Source: Gorsachius magnificus (lineage: Eukaryota; Chordata; Aves; Pelecaniformes; Ardeidae). From it: 64,000 nt of DNA. The stretch covers positions 68,482,612-68,546,611 of the forward strand of contig CM067084.1 in assembly GCA_034008185.1 (NCBI GenBank), read 5' to 3'. The translations under genes were made by a program, and so were the position numbers. Below the pieces are notes generated by a model. It was given only the letters and a program-made list of their open reading frames with translations, had not been told where the DNA came from and made no database searches. Numbering within the stretch: the first letter of the stretch is position 1; the number at the start of each line of letters is the position of its first letter. This document shows, in pieces, positions 1 through 12,200 of this stretch.

Positions 1-48
1 CCCCAGTTCCCTGGCTCCCCGGTTCCTTGGCTCCCCAGCTCCCCACTG
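1..48 (+). repeat. 16-bp tandem repeat, about 3 copies, cut by the window edge
   Basis: CCCCAGTTCCCTGGCT, CCCCGGTTCCTTGGCT and a diverged third unit occupy 1-16, 17-32 and 33-48. The array may continue outside the window. Confidence 0.6.
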
Positions 49-1526
49 TGGGTGCTGGTGACAAAGCTCCTGCCTCCAGCATTTCTCATACCCTTGTTGA
101 AGGAAAGTGTGCTCTCTTCCCCTTCCAAAAAGCTGGTCAGGAGGAGGCTTAATTGATAGCGTGTATTTAGAAAAACAGTATCTCCTCCCTCTCTCCCAAA
201 TAATTCTGAGCGAGAGCATATACACGGTGCTGAAATATTTAGCAATATTGACGAGCTCTTCACTCCAGACAGGAAGCAATATGTAAATTAGAAGATTCCT
301 ACAAATCCACAAGGGCAGGATCCCCATCAAGGAATTTTGTATAATCATACTTTGCTGAAATTAGAAAATAATCCCAGTTTGAACTGGGGTGTGTGAAGAA
401 AACCTCTGACATTGCCTTTTCATTATGTACAGGGTTTGGGTAGCAAACATGCCTTGTGAGGATGTGGGTGAATTTCATCCTCTTCGAACACCACCAGCAT
501 AATCTTTTTTTTTTTTTAAATTAAAAAGAAACCAAGTATCAAATGACGGAAGATCAAAGCCTTGCACTTTTGCAGCAGTGGGTGTACCCATTCTGTATAC
601 AGTATTTCAGTTTACACCTTTTCTGGTATGTAGCTACCGGGGGTGCCATCGGCTCTGCCCATTCTTCCCGGGCGCGGGCGCATGATCAGAGGCAGCAGCA
701 GCTCTCACTGGACAGGAGCAGGGGTGGGCATTCGGGTGCTCGGCATGGAGTGCAACACGGCTCACACACATGCTGTACGCCCGCTGTGGCCAGGGCTCCC
801 CAGCCTGACAGTGGGCATCCTAAATACATGCTGGGAAGCAGCTCTCCGTGCTCAGTTTATACCACATGGAGTACGTGGGGCCAAACCGCCGGGGTGAGAG
901 ATGGGGTACTGATTGTAGATCCCTTCCAGCCCTCATTAAGGGTGGGTATTTGAAACGAGGTCTCAGACCCAAAGCACATGTTAGCTTTCCCTGCCCGACT
1001 AGCATTCTCCTACGTGCTGTCTAAGAAGGAGAGGGTGGATAGCTCTCTTACAAGGCAACGAGGATGCTTTTCCAGGAACTAGGATACCCAGTCTCTCCTG
1101 AAATGTCAGGTTAAGTACAATCTCTAACACAGCATAGCATCCCGGGCTGCAGGATCCTGCGCATCTGGGCAAGGAGAGGTCTTAGAACACATAAGAAATC
1201 AAATTCCCCCAGCATCCCCTCACATCCAAACTATGGACCTACAGCACTCCGACTTTACCCTTGGGGTGGTGTGAAACTCACCCATCATCCCTTTGTTTCT
1301 CTTGCTCGCCCCTGGAATGCTGCATGTGGAGTGCAGCCATTTAGCAAAGAAGGAAGCTCAGTTTTCCCATTTTTCATCTTGGCAGGTAAGAAGGTAGGTG
1401 CCACCTGAATTTTTCATCCCATCTTCTTTCCCATCCTCCTTCCCTCTCCCCATTCACTTAACTGAAAAAACCCCAAGCAAACCCTGCTCCAGTGGTCTGG
1501 CCCCAGCTCCGATGTGCCCTCGCAGA

Positions 1527-1575
1527 TAAGCTGCTTCTCTGCCTTGGTTTCCCCATTGCTAAAATGAAGATTGTG
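1527..1575 (+). repeat. Probable MIR SINE fragment
   Basis: CTCTGCCTTGGTTTCCCCAT followed by TGCTAAAATGAAGATT resembles the MIR core region (GCCTCAGTTTCCTCATCTGT then AAAATGGGGAT) in the sense orientation. The fragment is short and old. Confidence 0.35.
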
Positions 1576-1879
1576 TGCATCCTAGAAGGAACTGTAGTCT
1601 GCATCCAGAGGAATTTCCTGGGTTTTGCTAGCTGGTGTCCTGCTCATAACGTGTAAAATATAAATCGCGTATTGCGGTTTTCTTTGAAGGAAATGGCTGA
1701 ATCCTCCAATGCTGCCTAGAAGAAGGATCAACATTTTATAAAATCTCTATCAAGTGGGATCCTCTTCCTCTTACCCAGACACCTCTCCTCTTCCAGCGTT
1801 ACGGACACAAACTTCCTCAGACATACCTCTGATTTACAGCTCAGTCTGTGGAAGAAGAGGGATCAGGCCCAGAGACTTC

Positions 1880-2450
1880 AGATGATGCTATTTTTAGCCA
1901 CCAACAATTAGATGTTATGCAGTTAACTAACAACAGGGTGGAAAAAACTAAGAGGAATTGTAAATATATCCTAATAATTGTATTGCAGCATAGGATTTAT
2001 AATTACTAAATGTGTGATAACTGCTTCCTAAATGCCCATGCTCTTTAAACAACCTAATTTATAATTTAAAAAGCTGACAACTCTTAAAGTGTTTTATTTT
2101 ATCTTGTCTGGAATAATTGAAGAGTAAGTTATTGAAAACCTTTATTTTTCATTAGCCTTAAATTCAGCTACAATTAATGTGCCCAATTTGATTATAAACT
2201 GCACAAATTAAACAATAAAGAGCTGTCTAATGAGAAATTAATTATGAGGAACAGAAGAGGAGCTGGGCTGGATAAAAGCAATAAGTTATGGCCTATGGCA
2301 GGATGTGTCAGGTTTTAAAGGAGACAAAGGGCTTTTTCCTCAATGTGTGCCAGTGCTGATAGGGCTCATCACAGATCAGTAGATCCAGAAGCCATAACAG
2401 CACGGTAATTGAAACTGCCAAAATCAATAGTGCTGACAACCTTAATTAAA
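1880..2450. promoter_or_regulatory. Candidate long-range regulatory element, very TAAT-rich
   Basis: About 570 bp of complex AT-rich sequence hold many ATTA/TAAT cores, including ATTAATTATGAGG and CTAATAATTG, a CAATTAG at 1906-1912, and few CpG. It is unlike the simple-sequence AT-rich DNA elsewhere. This is the classic look of a conserved homeobox-gene desert element; conservation itself was not tested. Confidence 0.35.
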
Positions 2451-3119
2451 TTAAATATGTCTCTGATGAGCTCAAACAGCATGGCAGCGGACCACTTGAC
2501 CCTTTCTCGGAGCCCCGCTTGATGGAGTGCAGCCTGCAGCGTGATGGATTCCACCCCCGAGGACCGCCGGAGCCCTCGCGCTGCTGTCGAAAATTGCTCC
2601 AAGAGCGATGGTCTCCCCAGCGCCACTGTAGCTTTGACTCCAAAGTACAGCCCCGAGTTCGCCGCCCGCTCCCGCTTCTGCTTTGACCGGAAGGCGCAGG
2701 GGCTACTTTGCTGAGCGCAGCCTGGGGGGAACTTTGTCATTGTGCGGACGTTCCACCCTCCTCCCAGCAAAAATAACAGTTTTGTTTGCTAAACAGGCCA
2801 GCAACTTCCATCACAGCTGGCTGGCTGGCTGAGCGGCAGTTCCGACTGCCTTTTCATTACAAGCAGCGTAGCTGGGAGATCCACTTGGAACTGCGTCTAA
2901 TTCAGGCTGGGTTTTTAGGTCTTGTCTTTTTAAAATCAAGAGGTTGGGCTGAGACACCCTCGAGTTATCTGAAAGATCGTCATGGGATTAGAAGAGGGGG
3001 AAAATGAGCTATAAATGGACAGGAGACAAAGAAAAATTCCTGTCGCTCAAACCCCAGGGCTGGAATCCCAGTTCAGCTGTGCAGTCAGCAGTTGGTTTTC
3101 TCGCTAGGAAATTGCATGA

Positions 3120-3330
3120 GTAAATATTTTTGCAGAATGCTGTTCTCTTGGCCGTCTAGTGCTGACTTCCTAAACAACATGAAATAATTGCACTTCTAAG
3201 TTTGCAAAATGTTTGTGTCAGCATTAACAAACTGTTCCTTCATTATAAGCCTGTCAAAGATCAGAGGCTTAGATTATTGAAGTAGATTCCTTTCAAATGC
3301 TGAAGTTGTTGCTGTGACAACTGGGGGAGA
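3120..3330. promoter_or_regulatory. Candidate regulatory element with TCF/LEF-like site
   Basis: This complex non-repetitive block has AATAATTGCAC, GCATTAACAAACTG and TGTCAAAGATCAGAGG (a CAAAG core near 3257). It is called from composition and motifs. Confidence 0.25.
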
Positions 3331-3899
3331 GAAGAGATTGTTGGAGGTGGACAAACTGTGGGTTTTCCATACCAAAAGGTTTTAAATAATCCGCCTCCCT
3401 GTTTAGAAAAATACCTCAGTCACAGCAAACACCCTCCAGCTAAGCACAGAGGTCTCAGAAAGGTAAAACCTAACAGTGCATCTAAAACCCTACGCATTTA
3501 AATCATTCTGTGGAGCTTCATATATATATAAATTAGGCTAATCTTAAAGAAGCGTGATCCAGATACTGTAATTCTGTTCCGTGTATAATGTTTTATGAAA
3601 GACACCTATTCAATATAATTTGGAGCATTGCTGTTCTGCTAGGAGCTTGGGCAGAAATTTATGATATCGGAAAAATTATACAAAAGACACCGTCCTTGAA
3701 TCACACGCAGGCCCTCCCTCGCAGTGCGGTTTATGGCATCGCTAATTTCAGTACGGTTCTGTGTCAGGCAAACAGTTTTATAGCAGCCTCTTTAATCCAG
3801 CCTTGAAAACTTGGTAATCCAGTGCATAAGGAAGCAGTTTGCAGGGGCTGGGAGCAGAGGTTGTGTTTGGATTTCAGAGATGTCTCAGCCCACCTTTTC

Positions 3900-4036
3900 A
3901 ATTTTTTTTCCTTTCCCTTTTCCCTTTTCCCTTTTCCCTTTTCCTTTTCCTTTTTTCCTTCCCCTTCTCCTTCCCCTTCTTCTTCCCTTTCCCCCTCCCA
4001 TTCCCCTTGCTTTCCCTTTTCCTTTTTTTTTTCCTT
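3900..4036 (+). repeat. Polypyrimidine tract with (CCCTTTT)n core
   Basis: About 135 bp are almost purely C/T on the + strand, including about five tandem TTTTCCC heptamers. It has triplex (H-DNA) potential. Apparent Phe/Pro-rich reading frames across it are translations of the repeat. Confidence 0.85.
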
Positions 4037-7000
4037 TGAGTTAAACTAAAAATAAAAATAACCTTTTTATGCTCTAAGAGCTGTGTATTGTTTTCATTAT
4101 TGTTAGTGGGGAGTTACAACACTGTAGGGGTCAGACAGATGCCAAACTCCCCATAAAATTCTGTAGGGGCTGGCGCAACCTCTGCCTTTGAAAACCACCC
4201 CCCTTTTAGTGACAGCCTCAAATCATAACAAATTATTAGTAAAATAGTCTTAGTAAAAATATAAGCAACAGTGTCAGCAGTAACCAGTGCTTTTACCCTC
4301 CCTTCTCCTCAAGGGAAGGGTGAAGAGCCTTTTTGCCTGTGGTGGTGCTGTTAACATTGCTGGGCTGTGAAGGGAGAAAAGCACTTCTAGAGCAAAAGGG
4401 ACTTCCCAGAGGATGAAAAGGAGCAGAAACTTCTCAGATACAGAGCAAGAGCCCTGACTGCAGCTCTACAAGAACAGCAGAGTGGAAACCAGATTTTTCC
4501 AGTGGGCTGACAGCTGAGGGGGCTGCTCACCCTCAACAGAGAGCCAGCATTAGGCCCAAAATCCACGGAAGCACTGATCCTGCTTGGGTGTCTCCTTCGC
4601 CTTCCAAGGCAGTGTTGGGGTTTTGGTCAGCTGACTGGTTGTCCGCTTGCTGTATGAAGCAGCCTCATCCAGTCCCTTAGGGCTCTCACCGTTTTCTGTC
4701 TTCTGCTTGTTCAACTTTCTTTCTACCACCCATTTCTCACTGAATCTGTGCCCCAACAGATGCTTTTGCCCTGCCAGACTGCATGGTGGGTGTGGGGTAG
4801 CTGACACCCTCGCTACAGAGGGTGCTGGTGGGATGCACACAGGCAGGGGAGTGAGGGGAGCACAACCCCTTGTCTTCCCAGAGTTACTGGTGCTAGAAGC
4901 CCGTGGAGCTTCAGTGCCTGAAAAACAATTTATCAGGGCAGGACACTTGGGATGCACTGCTTTTGGCATGCCGGTATGACACGTGGGAGGAGGGCGAGGA
5001 GCTGCGCTCACCAGTGGCTTTTACCCAAGTCCCTCTGCAAGGGGACAGGTTCCGTGGGGCTTGGTGGAAAGGGCTGAAGGAATGCGTCCCATGACCCAAC
5101 ACAATGCTTCCCCGTTGCACTGGACCCCCCATGCCACTGAGCAATCTCGGCCGCCCCTTCCCTTGGGCGCGGTGAGAAGCCTGGTCGTTTGGACACAGTG
5201 AGAGTGTCTTAAGCAGACAGAGGAGGCTGCTGGATATTTCTGGAAGGACTTGTGGAGCTAACGTAAGTCTCAGTGCTCAGAAGGGGAAATGGTGTCAATT
5301 TTGCATTTTTCTGGAAGGTCTGAGGTGACCGAACAGGAATTTAAAGGCTTCATCCTTGAGGTTTTGTGCTTTTCGTTTCTCCTGAGCAGTACATCTGTAG
5401 CAAGCCAAGCATTCAAAGCTCACTCTTGTTGGGAAAACAGTTTAGAATAAGTGATTCTTAATCTGCTTATTCAAGATAGAGATATGCTCTGGAGCCAAAC
5501 TTTTCTGAATGTTCTGTTATTTTTGGCCAACCATACTGTATCTCCCTAAAGAACCCAAACTATTTACTTGTTGCTAAAGAATCACTTTATGTTTAGGAGA
5601 GATCTGATTAGCTACAGGCACCTTCAGCATTCAGTTTTCAACCCTCCATTCTGTCCCATGGCAGCTGACCTCCAAGTGACCACGGACGGTGGCCCTGGCC
5701 ACTGAGATCGGAATACATAAACCACCTAGCTGAAAGCAAAAAAGTAGAGCGGCATAGAGGTTCTGAAGTGAATCTCAGTTTGCATATTCTACGAATAATT
5801 TGGCCTTTATCTCTTGTATTGTTCTCCGTACTCTGAAGCTTCTGATTAACCTCGAGTGATGTGTCTGAGCTAGTCTTGTGTCACCAACCTTTGCAGTGGG
5901 GAAAAAAACTAAGATAGCAAGACAGATAGCTTGGAAGGAGCAATTTGTATAAGGAGGAGAAGCACATTGATCATGTCATGGTATTACTACCCATAAAAAG
6001 CAGAAAAGATTCTCATTTTCACAAAAGAGCCTTGGCTTGAATAGCTGTAGAGGGTAAAAGCCATGGAAAGGAGTTTCCAACAAGTACAGTTTCAAGAAAA
6101 AAAGAAAGAAGAAAATCTCTCTAAAAGGATGCGTGGAAAATCCTTTGCATAGCATATGTAGGGATGGGTTTCCTAGCTGGTTAAAAGAGAAGACACTGTG
6201 AGGACTGTAGACCCAGGTCATGGCACTGAAGCAAGTACAGGTGTATGGCTGCACATCCCCTTTCCTAAATAGCTTAGCTCCAGCTGGCCTTGACAAAGTC
6301 ACTTCATGGACCCAAAAACTCTCCTCTGCCTTGAGACCAGCAAAACCCAAGCAATGGCTGGCAGCTGGTGTTTCAGCTGCTGTTTAATGTACGGGTTTCA
6401 ATCACCCCATGTTGGCTGTTGTATTTATCTTACCCATGAGCCTGCAATCTAAGTATACAAGGTTTATGTTCTGCTTATACAGGACCAAGTTCCTGAATTA
6501 TTGACCTTCAAATCAGAGCTTTCTGTTTTGAGTCAGTGTTCAAACGTATTCAAGTTTTGGGTAGAGCTGCATGGAAAGTGATAACTTCTGTACTGGGCCC
6601 GATCATCAGATATAATGATCCATTAACATTCCACCCCAAGCAAAATTTGGCTTGAAATACAGTTTTAGGTGCTGATGGAAAATCATGTAGTTGGAAGGGT
6701 GGTCTTGCAGTCTTACACAGCTGAAAAATGTGCTTGCACATCAACACATGTTGTGTGTCATCAGGCTGAATCCATTTTAAATACGGTCACAACTCTTTGC
6801 ACACTTCTAATATTTTGCATTTTTTCTTGTGTCCCAACATTATTAAAAATTAATATCACTGGACCAGAAACCTTCAAGTAATTCTAAGATTGTTGAGTGC
6901 AATATTAGGACCTGCTCATTTGGGAAGTCGGTCTCTGCTTAACACCTTCCCAGCTACAAATAGAGTGAGAGAAGTCCATCAGCATCCAAGCCATGTATGA

Positions 7001-9213
7001 CTCATGCACTTCAGGGAATTTGATGATTTTCAGATTTGGTGATTTTCATAAAATTTCCAGTCTTTCACAGACCACAGCTTTGTTACCAGCTTAACAAGGC
7101 TGGTATCACCTCAAAGCTGTTAGCACCTTAAAATGTTGTTTAGTACTTTCCATTTCCCACCAGGTTGTCCCAAGGTACCACACAGGGCAGTAAACAAGAC
7201 AGGTACCAGTCCTGCAGGTATTCAGGGTATGGGAGACTCTTTGCTCAGCTTCCTGAAATCTTGAAAATTGCGGCAGGACAGAAAAGGTAGGATCACGGAG
7301 TGAATTACAAATGCGCCACTGCGAGTCGTCCCTGGTCAGGGCCTGGCTGCCTGCTGGTCCCCAGCTTGGGGGTGGGGAGAGCCGTAAAGCCGCCGGGGCT
7401 TTCAGCTTTGTGTTGGGTGCTGAGGCACCCGCTCGGCTCTGCGGGGGGAGCAGAGGGAAGCCCAGCCGGAGGCAAGGTGGGGGCGTGGGTCTTGTCCTAT
7501 GGATACCTTTGGTATCAAACAGGTGCAGACTGCAAGAGCAGCTCTGGGCCCTGCTAGGTACCCCTGAGCGCAGGGCTATGGTGGGACTCTTGCACTGGTT
7601 GCCTAGAGAGGTAACAAAACCAATGTTGCAAAATGAAATATTTCATTAATTACATCAGCAAGAACAGAATGCTCCAGGATATCATTTTGATGGAGTTTTT
7701 TTTTCGGAATAAAAAATCACAATAACTATATTTTGCTGCAGAATACTGTGATGTTTGGTTATTCATTGTTTTGTTGCATGACGATGGAACACACCATTTT
7801 CTTTGAACTGAAATGGGTTTTGTGTATTTCTTACTGTTCTGCTTTGAAATTGCTGAATAGAAAGGACAGGTTTATTAATGGCCTTCTGTTATTGCTGAGA
7901 TATGCTTTTGTTTTACTGTCCCTAATTAAAGGTTGTTATTGTCTTTAGTTCTGTCTGCATATAGGCACAGTTAAATAATGTCACTTTTGTCCTTTCATTC
8001 ATTTTGATTTAAATTCTAGAAATTTTTGATGCCCTGATAGTATCTTTTGACAACACAGAAATATAATGAACTGTGAATGCCCTGAAGCACAGACCTTCAA
8101 AATTTAGAATAACATGAGTTCACGCTGAAGGACATTTTATTGCCTTATTATTATACTATTACGGGAAACAGTCTTGGGAGGAATGGGAATATTAAGAAAT
8201 TATTGTTCATTTGAGTCATAGGTCAAATCAGAGACCTTACTGCAAATGTATAGAAATTATCTTTACAGCTCCTAGAAGGTTAGATGGAGTTCAAGGCCAA
8301 GCATTCATACAGCTGAGAAAGGTCAAATTATACATATGATAATCCTTGGTGACAACAAGCCAAAGGTCAGGTCTGAGGCATTATTGTGGCACATACAGGG
8401 AAAATTACCATTCAGATATCAGATGGCATTCCTGCTGGCTCCAGGGCCAGATTCTCATCTCAGTTCTGCTGCTGTAAAACGGATGATCCCGGTCAGGCAC
8501 CTGTGTGTTTAAAAGGCTGGTTTTGTTCTTGAATATGTAGCCATAGTTCAATGAAGTCTCCAGCAGAGCAAGTAAACAAGTTCCCCTCGATACTCTGCCT
8601 TTTCCATATTTATCCAAGATGTGTAGACTTCTTTTCAGTAGATATATTGGCCCCACGAATTTCCTTTTGTTATTGCAATATTTATGCATCCTGAATTCCT
8701 AGACAAAAAATGACCAAAGCACACTCTTGTAAAATCTATACAGTTAACAAGAAAGTCATGCATTGTAAGCTACAGGAAAAGTACCGATAAGCCTATATTC
8801 TTTTTGTTGCACATTTTACACAACCAATATTTTCAATACGCTGCAAACTGTTTTCTGTCTGCTATCAGAGTGAAACTTTTAAGTATACTCATTTTGACAA
8901 GGTTTTTATTTCGAGTTTGTTGCTTTGGATAAATGGAAACATAAACAAATGAGTTTTAAAAGAATTTATTCTCCTATGTTGTTTAAGATCCTCTGAAAAT
9001 AGCCCACTCTGCTAACCCGTTGGGAGAGTTTATGGAAGAAGTTCAGCTTTGAGAGCAAACTTACTTTTGTTGTTGTAAAAATATAATGTGTCAGCATAGA
9101 TCAAATAAAATGGTCCTCCTCAAGCCAACAGGAGGGAAATGTTAATGATTCCGAGTTACGCATAAGAGAAGTGACCATTTGGGAACGTATTCGAGCAGCA
9201 GGATAACTTGTGT
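4037..9213. other. Intergenic DNA, no gene recognised
   Basis: The stretch is largely unique sequence with mid-range to low GC and a short GC-rich patch at 7320-7480. Overlapping frames at 4550-5200 are chance. Complex AT-rich sequence from about 7620 to 9170 could include regulatory DNA, but no part stands out by motif content. One old repeat copy is listed at 8444. Confidence 0.45.
8444..8492 (+). repeat. Decayed copy of an ancient palindromic interspersed repeat (GGGCCAGATTC type)
   Basis: GGGCCAGATTCTCATCTCAG followed by CTGCTGTAAAACGGATGATC resembles one arm of a palindromic element common in turtle, crocodile and bird genomes as I remember it. I cannot give a database name with certainty. 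Confidence 0.35.
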
Positions 9214-9273
9214 ACAAGTTAATACAGTCTAATACAAGTTAATACGCTCTAATACAAGTTAATATGCTCTCAT
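9214..9273 (+). repeat. 20-bp tandem repeat, 3 copies
   Basis: The unit ACAAGTTAATACGCTCTAAT repeats at 9214-9233, 9234-9253 and 9254-9273 with two or three differences between copies; the next three bases start a fourth. Confidence 0.85.
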
Positions 9274-12200
9274 ACACTGGTCTTGGCAATTGGAAGCAAC
9301 ACGGTGGTATTTCTACTGAGATGGTGAATAAAGGCCCAGAACTGCAATGCAGAAATAAAAAATCTGTGTGAGCTGCTTCTTTTTCATCATGTCCCGTACA
9401 AGGTGCCACAGTGTAAATGTTTAATAATAGCAATAATACAATGCAAAGAAATATTTCTGCTAAACAGAAACTGATTCCGTATTAATTATCCTGTCATTTA
9501 TTCAAATGTATTTCTCATTGGACTGGGGAGAGCCTCAGTGAGACAGCTAAAGGCAGAAAAATTCCACTGCAAGGAAAACGTGACGTTTTACTCCATGCCT
9601 GGCTGAATGCATACCCTTACAGGGATAGGATCCTTTGAAACTGCTTTGACAAATCTGTATACTTAGAATCATTTTAAGAAATAGTGTCTGCTATATACCG
9701 AACGCAAAAATGATACGTATGCAGAAAAAAATGGGCTATTATTTTTAATGCATGTATATATACACATATGCACAAACATATGCAATTTATTTCAAAATCT
9801 GTTTGAGTCAGTTGTTTTATTTTAGTCATTATATTAATAGTAGAAAATGCCTGACCAGAATTAAGACGACAATTTCTAAAAATTAAAAAAATTACAGCAT
9901 TAATAAAGTTGAATCTGATATTTTAGACTGTGAGCGAATAAAATGGGGCGTGCCAGGAAACGCTGCTGCATTCCATACACTGATTTCTGCCCTCACTGCA
10001 GCTTCAGCAGGACCCGTCGCACAGGCTGCCAGCAGGCCGGTCCGTCTTAATTCACATTTAGCTGTGGTGTCTGTTGAATTGCATTACCTTCTCTTTGATC
10101 CTCTGCAAACATTTTTCCGATTCACTACAGAGCATCGGCTGGTCCCTGCATTCTTGTGCCCCTGTGGAATTATACAGGGGCCACGATCATGCAAAACTTC
10201 TTGGCGATTCTGGAGCAGGTGCCATCAGAAATCTTACTGGCAGTACTCAGATCATGAGGGATGTATCGTCCTTGGAGTAGGAAAGTGGCTTTTAAATACA
10301 ACACCGTGGTGCACCTTTGGTGAGGGGATTTGTGTTATTTGAGTAAAACCAGTAAATATCACTCTGTGCAGATTTTACTCACTGGACATATGAAAGAATT
10401 TTTATGAAAGAAAGAAGAAGATCGTCACAAAGATAAGTTGAAGTATTCAGCAGCTGAAAACTGAAAATGGAACTATTTTTTCTTTCCCTCACTAACAGAC
10501 TCGCCAGCTCTGGTGTTTGTACCTCAAGTCTTTTTTCAACCTAGCTGTTGCTACCAGTAGATGGGATGGGAATCTCAGCTTTCATTTATTTTGAGCCCTC
10601 CTAAGAAATATTTGGCAACATGATGCGAGTGCAACTTAAAGCTTCAGAGGCAGTATCTCATGGTCTTTAGATGAAGAGTTCCTTGCTGACTGACCTCCCC
10701 GTGCTTTAGATGGGCAACACTGTGTCAGTCTGTGAATAGCTATGGTGGTCTAAATTATACCTCCAGCTTTGATTTGGTTTAGTCCAGTTTCAAATACTGA
10801 GTCAAGCTAGTGATGTGTTAATTGAAGAACTGCTCTGTATCCATAGCGTAGTGGTGTGAATGACTCAGTGCTTCACCACCTTCCCCACCAGTCATTGCTG
10901 AACCAGCCGGTGGTCCTGGTGGTGCTGCCATATTTTGGCGGGCGCAAAGTCCACATTCAGTTGGGATGTGCAAGTTCCTAAAGTTCCCAAGGATTTTTAG
11001 TTTTCCTAGAGGAGCAAAGTTTGGATATGATTACTCAAACTCCAACTCTGTCCCCCAAAATGCTCCTTGAGATTCAATTGGATTTTTCAGCCAGCCTCTC
11101 CCTCAATTCCAGTCCCAAACCAGTGCACGTTGCTCCTGGCTGTTACCAAGTATCAGCATCACCCTCTCTCTTAGCCCGTCTTCCAGGACAGCCCAGGAAC
11201 AGGGAGCGAGGAGAACAAGAAGCAAACCGAGGAGCAACCCTGCTTCCCGCCGGCACAGAGCGGCTGTCCCCTCCCAGCGATGGCCAGGATGCTGCCTCCC
11301 TCATTGCTCGTTGCCCTCCGCACATGGGAGGAAAGCAGGGCAGCCAAATCCCCACCGGCCGGGTGGCTGGCAAGTGCAGCCGCACTGAGGGGCCCTTTCG
11401 GGAGCCCTGTGCCTGGTGGGGCTCGGGGGGGGTTCCCCTCCATCGGCGGTGCTGCCTGCGCCAGCCCACGCAGCCCTCGCTCCCGCTCGGCCGCGCCGCT
11501 GTGCTGGTGTGGCTGTTTGCGCAGCCGTGCGGCCGGCTGGCTGCAGGGAGTGGCTCTGGCTGGAAAGAAAAACATGTTGCTTTTTGCAGCATTTTTTAAC
11601 TTTTTTTTTTTTTTCCCCAGCCAGATCAATTCCCTGACCCGGTTGGTCGGGCAGGCAGAGAGCAGTGCTTGGGTGGCTGCGGGACAGCAGGACGGGTCAG
11701 GCAACAGCCTCTGCTCTAGGCATTTTGGAGATACACTCGTGGGACTGACGCTGCCATTTGATAAGCATTTATATCAACGTTCAGGAAAGCAATCCGCCTC
11801 CTGAGTTCTCTTTCTTCCCCAACTGAGCATTTCCAGGTCCCGCTGTTGCCCATGCAGGGAGGTGCTCCTCCAGCCGAGCAGGCGAGGGGCGACACAGGCC
11901 GGCTAACGCACCGGGATGAAAAACACCCCCTTATCCAAGGCTCTTCCTCTGCTAGGTCAGCTCCCCTCGTCCTCTTCCCGGCAGAGCTGCACAAACCCTT
12001 TCCCCAGCAGCAGGGTGTGCAGCACAGGGAAGGCGAGGGAGCGTTTGGTCTCTGCCTGCTGTTCCCTACCAGCTGTGTTTCCCACTGTGTAAACTAGAAA
12101 TAATGGGGATTACTAAAAAAAGTGAAGGCACTGCCTACTGGCCAGTATCCTGCAGTATTTTCACAGACTCCCTTTTTTTGCAAAAGACTTGGGATGGACA

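Larger units (their letters stand above)
49..3899. other. Intergenic DNA, no gene recognised
   Basis: There is no splice-supported or homologous coding sequence. Apart from the listed MIR fragment and two candidate regulatory blocks, the stretch holds mixed-composition DNA with a short TA run near 3520. The 2500-2770 part is locally GC-rich and gives a 133-codon minus-strand frame with no recognisable similarity. Confidence 0.5.

Noticed and set aside
2369..2770. 133-codon minus-strand frame
   Set aside because: No recognisable similarity, and it crosses the edge of an AT-rich regulatory-like block. Length is within chance expectation for the window.
3811..4049. Three Phe/Pro-rich frames
   Set aside because: They are translations of the polypyrimidine repeat.
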